Assembly: GCA_037146835.1 (NCBI GenBank)
Contig: JBAWWI010000045.1
Coordinates: forward strand, 1 to 16,128
Reading direction: 5' to 3'
Length of the DNA stretch: 16,128 bases
From: IMCC26256 sp037146835
GTDB lineage: Bacteria; Actinomycetota; Acidimicrobiia; IMCC26256
Part shown: in pieces, positions 11,985-16,128 of the stretch
How positions within the stretch are numbered: the first letter of the stretch is position 1
Layout: every line of letters starts with the position of its first letter
Position numbers and translations under genes: made by a program
Notes under the pieces: model-generated
The model's input: the letters and a program-made list of their open reading frames with translations, nothing else
Databases searched by the model: none
What the model was told of the DNA's origin: nothing

Positions 11985-12002
11985 CTCTGGAGCATTCCAG
12001 AG
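11985..12002 (+). promoter_or_regulatory. Perfect hairpin directly before the first GTG of pyrH
   Basis: CTCTGGA (11985-11991) and TCCAGAG (11996-12002) make a seven-pair stem with a GCAT tetraloop, ending one base before GTG 12004. The GGAG that could serve that GTG (11989-11992) is held inside the stem. If translation starts at 12004 this should repress it; if translation starts at 11953 the hairpin is inside coding sequence. It may be coincidental. Confidence 0.4.
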
Positions 12003-12003
12003 A

Positions 12004-12717
12004 GTGGTGCTGAAGCTCTCTGGTGAGGCGTTTGCAGACCCGGAGACTGGGTTTGGAATCGATGCATCGATCGTGGCTCGCGTAGCCGAGGAGACCGCAG
12101 CGGCTGCAGAAGAGTTCGAGGCTGAGATTGCTGTAGTCGTTGGTGGAGGAAACATCTTCCGCGGAATGGCCGGAGCGACTCGTGGAATGGATCGCGCTCG
12201 CGCCGATTACATGGGGATGCTTGCAACCGTAATAAACGCGTTAGCTCTTCACGATGCGTTCGAGGCGGTTGGCCAACAATCTCGGGTACAGACAGCGATC
12301 ACAATGGCTCAGGTCGCTGAGCCCTACATACCTCGTCGAGCGATCCGTCATCTCGAGAAGGGACGTATCGTCGTATTCGCGGCAGGTACCGGAAACCCCT
12401 ACTTCACCACCGATACAACTGCAGCATTACGCGCGGCGGAGATTGGTGCAGGGGCGATTCTTAAAGGCACTCACTCCGGTGTTGACGGTATTTACTCAGC
12501 AGACCCAAGGCTCGATGCTGACGCAGTCAAGCTCACTTCGATCTCGCATCTAGATGTGTTGAACCGTGGTCTAAAGGTAATGGACTCAACCGCAATTACA
12601 TTCTGTATGGATAACCAACTTCCGATCATCGTCTTCGATGTATCGGCCCCTGGGAATATTCGGCGCGTATTTCAGGGTGAGCCAATCGGCACACTGGTGC
12701 ACGCAAAGGAGAGCTGA
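12004..12717 (+). CDS. pyrH: UMP kinase (start uncertain, may begin at ATC 11953)
   Basis: PyrH is a hexameric amino-acid-kinase-fold enzyme that makes UDP from UMP. Visible motifs: VLKLSGEAF (2-10), VVVGGGNIFRG (44-54), GMDRARADYMGMLATVIN (61-78), FAAGTGNPYFTTDTTAALRA (125-144) and HSGVDGIYSADPR (157-169). Bacterial PyrH normally has about 10-15 residues before VLKLSGE. Upstream bases 11953-12003 are open in frame and encode IVATNTRDLADSGAFQR, which looks like that N-terminus, but no ATG, GTG or TTG is there. ATC 11953 has GAGGA (11942-11946) six bases before it. GTG 12004 is reported as the first standard start and lies just after a hairpin. With ATC the protein would be 254 residues instead of 237. 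The gene sits in its usual place between tsf and frr. Confidence 0.95.
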   Translation: MVLKLSGEAFADPETGFGIDASIVARVAEETAAAAEEFEAEIAVVVGGGNIFRGMAGATRGMDRARADYMGMLATVINALALHDAFEAVGQQSRVQTAITMAQVAEPYIPRRAIRHLEKGRIVVFAAGTGNPYFTTDTTAALRAAEIGAGAILKGTHSGVDGIYSADPRLDADAVKLTSISHLDVLNRGLKVMDSTAITFCMDNQLPIIVFDVSAPGNIRRVFQGEPIGTLVHAKES

Positions 12718-12718
12718 G

Positions 12719-13282
12719 ATGCCAAGCGTTCCAGAGATAGTTAAAGAGTGCGAAGAGAACATGAGGAAGGCTGTAGTCCACCTTCAGGAAGAGTTCGCAA
12801 CTGTGCGCACAGGGCGCGCCTCCTCAGCAATGGTTGAGAAGATTCGCGTTGAGTACTACGGATCTGAGGTTCCACTTCAGCAGTTGGCGAGTTTCTCTGT
12901 GCCTGAGCCGCGAGTCTTGGTCGTTGCACCTTTCGACAAGACTGCGCTAAAAGACATCGAGAAGGCTCTCCAGTCGAGCGATCTTGGGATCACTCCTTCG
13001 AACGACGGTTCAATTATTCGTCTTACCTTTCCTCAGCTGACCGCGGAACGTCGCAAAGAGTTGGTCAAGATGGTCAAGCATCGGGGCGAGGATGGCAAGG
13101 TGGCGGTTCGCAATGTGCGTCGCGCCGCTAAGCAGTCTTTCGAGGCCCTAGAGAAGGACGGAGGGATCTCACGTGACGAGTTGGAGCGCGTTGAGAAGGA
13201 TCTCCAGAAGACGACAGACAAGGTAATTGCCGAGATCGACGAGATGCTTGTGCATAAAGAGAAAGAACTTTTAGAGGTTTAA
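12719..13282 (+). CDS. frr: Ribosome recycling factor
   Basis: RRF splits post-termination ribosomes together with EF-G. The 187-residue product is full length. Domain I (the three-helix bundle) includes MRKAVVHLQEEFATVRTGRA (15-34), with the conserved R30-T-G-R33. Domain II includes YYGSEVPLQQLASFSVPEPR (46-65). The C-terminal helices contain GEDGKVAVRNVRRAA and KDLQKTTDKVIAEIDEML. ATG 12719 begins one base after the pyrH stop, and GGAG at 12708-12711, seven bases upstream, is a good Shine-Dalgarno. An in-frame extension to 12638 lies wholly within pyrH and is discarded. Confidence 0.97.
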   Translation: MPSVPEIVKECEENMRKAVVHLQEEFATVRTGRASSAMVEKIRVEYYGSEVPLQQLASFSVPEPRVLVVAPFDKTALKDIEKALQSSDLGITPSNDGSIIRLTFPQLTAERRKELVKMVKHRGEDGKVAVRNVRRAAKQSFEALEKDGGISRDELERVEKDLQKTTDKVIAEIDEMLVHKEKELLEV

Positions 13283-13321
13283 GGCCTAGATGTTGGGGTC
13301 GATTGCCAAGTTCCCGGCGAT

Positions 13322-13340
13322 CTAGACCTCACCCGTCTAG
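13322..13340 (+). other. Hairpin in the frr-cdsA spacer
   Basis: CTAGAC (13322-13327) and GTCTAG (13335-13340) form a six-pair stem with a CTCACCC loop in the 88-base spacer. The downstream bases (CCTCAGC) are not T-rich. TAGCCT at 13338-13343 fits the TAnnnT -10 pattern and overlaps the stem, so cdsA may have its own promoter. Confidence 0.3.
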
Positions 13341-13370
13341 CCTCAGCATGATGCGGAACAGGGGGTACTA

Positions 13371-14930
13371 GTGAACGACCGCTTCGAAGGTGACGAGTTA
13401 GGGATATCTAAGGAGGAGCCGCGTAGCGGTTCTGATGGCGTGCGAATTATCGCGCCCGAAGAAGCACGATCCGCCGTTGAGGCAGGTCTCGCCGAGGGGC
13501 ATGCTGTCGAGGTCGACGAAGCGCCAGACTCAGCCAGAGAGTCAGCCACAGAGCCAGAGTCTGCTGGATCGCTTGGGCTTTTGTTTCCGCCTGCTGGAGA
13601 TTCGTCACACCCAACCGCATCGGTTCGTTCGATTACTCCTCCACCGCGCTTGGTCCCCACAGCTGCAGCCCCAGAGAGCGCCCCGCTCGCGTCGGAGGGT
13701 GTCCGCATTGTCGGCGCTACTACCGCAGGCGAGGCAACCGGAGAGGTTCCCGCCGTGTTCACGCCCTCGCTAACGCCGCAGGCATCTAGCGACGAAGCCT
13801 CGCAATCGTTCGAGGGCACCGAGGCTGGCGATCTTCCGCAAGACCTTCCACACTGGAGCGAACCGCCCACAGGGGAGCATGCAGCGATTGGCTCTGTTGA
13901 TTCAACAGATTCGCCGCGATTTAGATCGGGTGCAGACGACTGGGATCAAATTGATGACGCAATAGTCGTTGATGACGAGCCAGGCGACGATGAGCCCGGC
14001 GGCTTTATCGCAACAGTTGCTTCCGATGATGACGCAGCATTCGCGGCAGAGGTAGAGGCTCGCCGAAGAGTGCGCTCAGTAAATTCACAGGGTGGGGGAG
14101 CCAGACCCGCTGTCGTAGCCTCCGTGCCCGCAGATCTAACTACTCGTTTGATAACGGGTGCAGCGATTGCAGTGCCAGCACTAATCTGCTTCAAGTTGGG
14201 GCGCACCACTACGGCCTTACTAGTCGCCGTTATTGTCGGCCTTGCTGCGCTTGAGTTCTTTGACGCAATGAGAAAAGTTGGATTTCGCCCTGCAACCCTT
14301 ATTGGGGTAATTGCCTCTGTTGCACTTATTCCGATTGCGTTTAGTCGTGGCGAGTTCGCATATCCACTAGTTCTCTCCCTTGTCGTCTCGTTTAGCCTCT
14401 TGTGGTTCCTCTTTCGTGCAGGACCCGGGCGACCCCTTGTTGGAGTCTGCGTCACAATCGGAGGTTTTGCCTACGTTGGTGGGCTAGCAGGGTTCGCTGG
14501 TTTGATGCTTGGATACTCCAACGGGATCGGCTTAGTAATTGGACTCGCAATCTGCGTTATTTCTTATGACTCTTTTGGCTACCTCGTCGGCAAGAAGTTT
14601 GGGCGCACGCCACTATCTCCTCAGATTTCCCCAGGGAAGACTCTTGAAGGCCTAGTCGGCGGCATGGTCGCGTCAATCGTGATTGCGGTTCTGCTCGTCT
14701 CCCATATCCACCCATGGGGCGGGATCGGTCACTCCTTCCTACTCGGACTCATCGTCGCAGTAGTGGCTCCCCTCGGAGACCTCTGTGAATCGATGATCAA
14801 GCGAGATCTTCGAATCAAAGATTTTGGGAGCATTCTTCCTGGGCACGGCGGTGTTCTGGACAGGTTTGATGCATTGCTGTTTGTTCTGCCGGCTGGGTAT
14901 TTTCTGGCTCGTGCGCTCAAACTCGGCTGA
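13371..14930 (+). CDS. cdsA: Phosphatidate cytidylyltransferase (CdsA) with long disordered N-terminus
   Basis: CdsA makes CDP-diacylglycerol, the precursor of bacterial phospholipids, in the cytoplasmic membrane. The catalytic part is residues about 255-519, with roughly eight hydrophobic segments. It ends in the complete family signature at 474-500: SMIKRDLRIKDFGS, then ILPGHGGVLDRFD. The first 254 residues are unusual: acidic, Ser/Pro/Ala-rich and almost certainly disordered, with a run of acidic residues near 189-222 (DDEPGDDEPGG). A short motif occurs twice, SDGVRIIAPEEA (21-32) and SEGVRIVGATTA (108-119). The total of 519 residues is about twice a typical CdsA. The start GTG 13371 follows GGGGG (13361-13365). 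No standard start lies close to the membrane part with a better site. Confidence 0.95.
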   Translation: MNDRFEGDELGISKEEPRSGSDGVRIIAPEEARSAVEAGLAEGHAVEVDEAPDSARESATEPESAGSLGLLFPPAGDSSHPTASVRSITPPPRLVPTAAAPESAPLASEGVRIVGATTAGEATGEVPAVFTPSLTPQASSDEASQSFEGTEAGDLPQDLPHWSEPPTGEHAAIGSVDSTDSPRFRSGADDWDQIDDAIVVDDEPGDDEPGGFIATVASDDDAAFAAEVEARRRVRSVNSQGGGARPAVVASVPADLTTRLITGAAIAVPALICFKLGRTTTALLVAVIVGLAALEFFDAMRKVGFRPATLIGVIASVALIPIAFSRGEFAYPLVLSLVVSFSLLWFLFRAGPGRPLVGVCVTIGGFAYVGGLAGFAGLMLGYSNGIGLVIGLAICVISYDSFGYLVGKKFGRTPLSPQISPGKTLEGLVGGMVASIVIAVLLVSHIHPWGGIGHSFLLGLIVAVVAPLGDLCESMIKRDLRIKDFGSILPGHGGVLDRFDALLFVLPAGYFLARALKLG

Positions 14931-14978
14931 GGCATCTACCGCCAAATGCGGGGCGTCGGCAATGGTGAGAGCCCGGAG

Positions 14979-15026
14979 TTATGCCCAGAACAGTCCCGAC
15001 AACTATGCCCAGATCTGTGCCCGAAA
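14979..15026 (+). repeat. Imperfect 24-bp tandem repeat in the cdsA-dxr spacer
   Basis: Bases 14979-15002 and 15003-15026 share TATGCCCAGA followed by a similar CnGT(G)CCCGA segment. The start of a third copy (AACTATGC, 15037-15044) comes after an intervening AT-rich and G-rich stretch. It lies between the cdsA stop and the dxr Shine-Dalgarno. No coding use is evident. Confidence 0.6.
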
Positions 15027-15058
15027 TTTTGGGGGCAACTATGCGTAAGGACTTTTAA

Positions 15059-16128
15059 TTGAGACGCGTTGTGATCCTCGGATCAACCGGTTCGATCGGT
15101 ACTCAAGCTCTAGATGTCATACGTAGTCATCGCGACGAGTTTGAGGTAGTAGCGCTAAGCGCAGGTAGCAATGAAGCGCTGCTAGCGCGTCAAGCAAGCG
15201 AGTTTGGAGTAGCACCCGAGAGAGCTCGATGCGCGGGTCAAGATTCGCGAATCCTCGAGGAGTTTGCATCCCTCGATGATGTCGATGTTGTCCTCAACGC
15301 AGTTGTTGGCTTCGCTGGGTTGCCCGCAACTATCGCGACGCTCCGAGCCGGAAAGCGTTTGGCATTAGCGAATAAGGAGAGCCTGATCGCTGGTGGGCCA
15401 GTCGTCGCAAAGGTACGCGACTCTGGTGGAGGAGAGATTGTCCCCGTCGATTCAGAGCACTCCGCTGTATACCAATGCCTTCGGTCAGGCGCTTCTAGTG
15501 AAGTATCGAAGATCGTTTTGACTGCAAGTGGGGGACCATTTCGCGGGAGGTCTCGCGAGGATCTCGCAAGCGTGACCGTTACAGAGGCGCTTAACCACCC
15601 AACTTGGTCGATGGGTCCAAAGATCACAATCGACTCGAGCACTCTCATCAATAAAGGTCTTGAGGTAATCGAGGCACATGAGCTCTTCGGTGTCTCGTAT
15701 GACCAGATCGAGGTAGTGGTTCATCCTCAATCGATTATCCACTCGATGGTGGAGTTTCAAGATGGTGCAACTATTGCGCAGCTCTCAATGCCTGATATGC
15801 GTCTACCCATTGGCCTCGCGCTTGGAGCCCCTGAGCGCCTCGACCAAGCTTTCGGATCCCTAGATTGGGCCAGCCTCTCCGAGTTGACGTTTATGGAGCC
15901 AGATCGGGCCGCCTTCCCAGCCCTAGACCTCGCATATGCCGCCGGTCGGGCCGGTGGATCGGCACCCGCGACCCTCAGCGGAGCGAATGAGGTAGCGGTG
16001 GAGGCCTTCTTAAATGGACGGATTCCATGGCTCTCAATCGCAGATATTGTCGAAGAGGTATTAAATCTAGGAACCGGGAACATCTCAGAGGTCGAGGACG
16101 TTCTAGAGGCTGACAGGGTTGCACGCGA
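15059..16128 (+). CDS. dxr: 1-deoxy-D-xylulose 5-phosphate reductoisomerase (3' end cut off)
   Basis: Dxr converts DXP to MEP with NADPH, the committed step of the MEP isoprenoid pathway. The frame stays open to the window edge (356 complete codons), so roughly the last 30-40 residues of a usual-length protein are missing. Motifs: NADPH-binding GSTGSIG (8-14), LANKES (103-108), metal ligands D131 and E133 in PVDSEHSA, TASGGPFRGRS (155-165), NHPTWSMGPKITIDSSTLIN (179-198) with H180, and NKGLEVIEAHELF (198-210) with E202, then VVHPQSIIHSMVEF. The TTG start at 15059 gives MRRVVILGSTGSIG, with TAAGGA (15045-15050) eight bases upstream. rlmN, often between cdsA and dxr in actinobacteria, is absent. 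Confidence 0.96.
   Translation, partial: MRRVVILGSTGSIGTQALDVIRSHRDEFEVVALSAGSNEALLARQASEFGVAPERARCAGQDSRILEEFASLDDVDVVLNAVVGFAGLPATIATLRAGKRLALANKESLIAGGPVVAKVRDSGGGEIVPVDSEHSAVYQCLRSGASSEVSKIVLTASGGPFRGRSREDLASVTVTEALNHPTWSMGPKITIDSSTLINKGLEVIEAHELFGVSYDQIEVVVHPQSIIHSMVEFQDGATIAQLSMPDMRLPIGLALGAPERLDQAFGSLDWASLSELTFMEPDRAAFPALDLAYAAGRAGGSAPATLSGANEVAVEAFLNGRIPWLSIADIVEEVLNLGTGNISEVEDVLEADRVAR

Noticed and set aside
12638..12718. N-terminal extension of ribosome recycling factor.
   Set aside because: It lies inside pyrH; ATG 12719 has an excellent Shine-Dalgarno and gives the standard length.
13343..13870. Long open frame opposite the 5' part of cdsA.
   Set aside because: It is a shadow of the biased acidic extension; it is Ser/Ala-rich, has no domain, and the plus frame continues into a clear CdsA.
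14824..15048. Small plus-strand frame ending in repeated NYAQ segments.
   Set aside because: It begins inside cdsA in another frame and only reflects the 24-bp repeat; it has no Shine-Dalgarno.
1..16128. CRISPR array, insertion sequence or defence island.
   Set aside because: The repeats found are short, few and spacerless; no cas, transposase or defence genes are seen on either strand.

Overview
This window is a conserved housekeeping region from an actinobacterium, most likely of the class Acidimicrobiia or a close relative. The evidence is a DUF2469 protein (an actinobacteria-restricted family), a WhiG/FliA-type sigma factor and a LytM-like protein just upstream of rpsB, and a gene order close to the one I recall from Mycobacterium and Streptomyces (rpsP-KH-rimM-trmD-rplS ... 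DUF2469-yraN-comM-dprA-xerC ... rpsB-tsf-pyrH-frr-cdsA ... dxr). Base composition is moderately GC-rich by eye, GTG and TTG starts are frequent, and genes are tightly packed.

Layout. 1-3037 (+): end of rpsP, KH-domain RNA-binding protein, rimM, trmD, rplS, DUF2469 and yraN, covering ribosome assembly and tRNA modification. 3057-3375 (-): a zinc-ribbon protein and a one-TM micro-protein that overlap. 3471-4259 (+): a crotonase-family acyl-CoA enzyme. 4337-7293 (-): a small Cys protein, dprA and comM, the last two being DNA-uptake and processing genes that overlap by 4 bp. 7525-9259 (+): xerC overlapping a WhiG/FliA-type sigma factor. 9463-10017 (+): a secreted degenerate LytM protein. 10179-13282 (+): rpsB, tsf, pyrH and frr, the translation and UMP-kinase operon. 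13371-14930 (+): cdsA with a very long disordered N-terminus. 15059-end (+): dxr of the MEP isoprenoid pathway, cut by the window edge.

I found no CRISPR array, transposon, prophage, rRNA or tRNA, and no new multi-gene system. No gap between genes exceeds 300 bases. The items worth a second look are local. pyrH has no standard start codon where its conserved N-terminus should begin; a well-spaced Shine-Dalgarno precedes an ATC there, and the first GTG follows a perfect hairpin. A 15-bp triplicated sequence between rimM and trmD can be read as a repeat-encoded leader peptide joining the two genes. Similar short tandem duplications sit just after several other stop codons. The comM-dprA block appears inverted relative to the usual actinobacterial order, and lepB, rnhB and rlmN are absent from their usual positions. 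The LytM-like protein and the crotonase both lack textbook catalytic residues.
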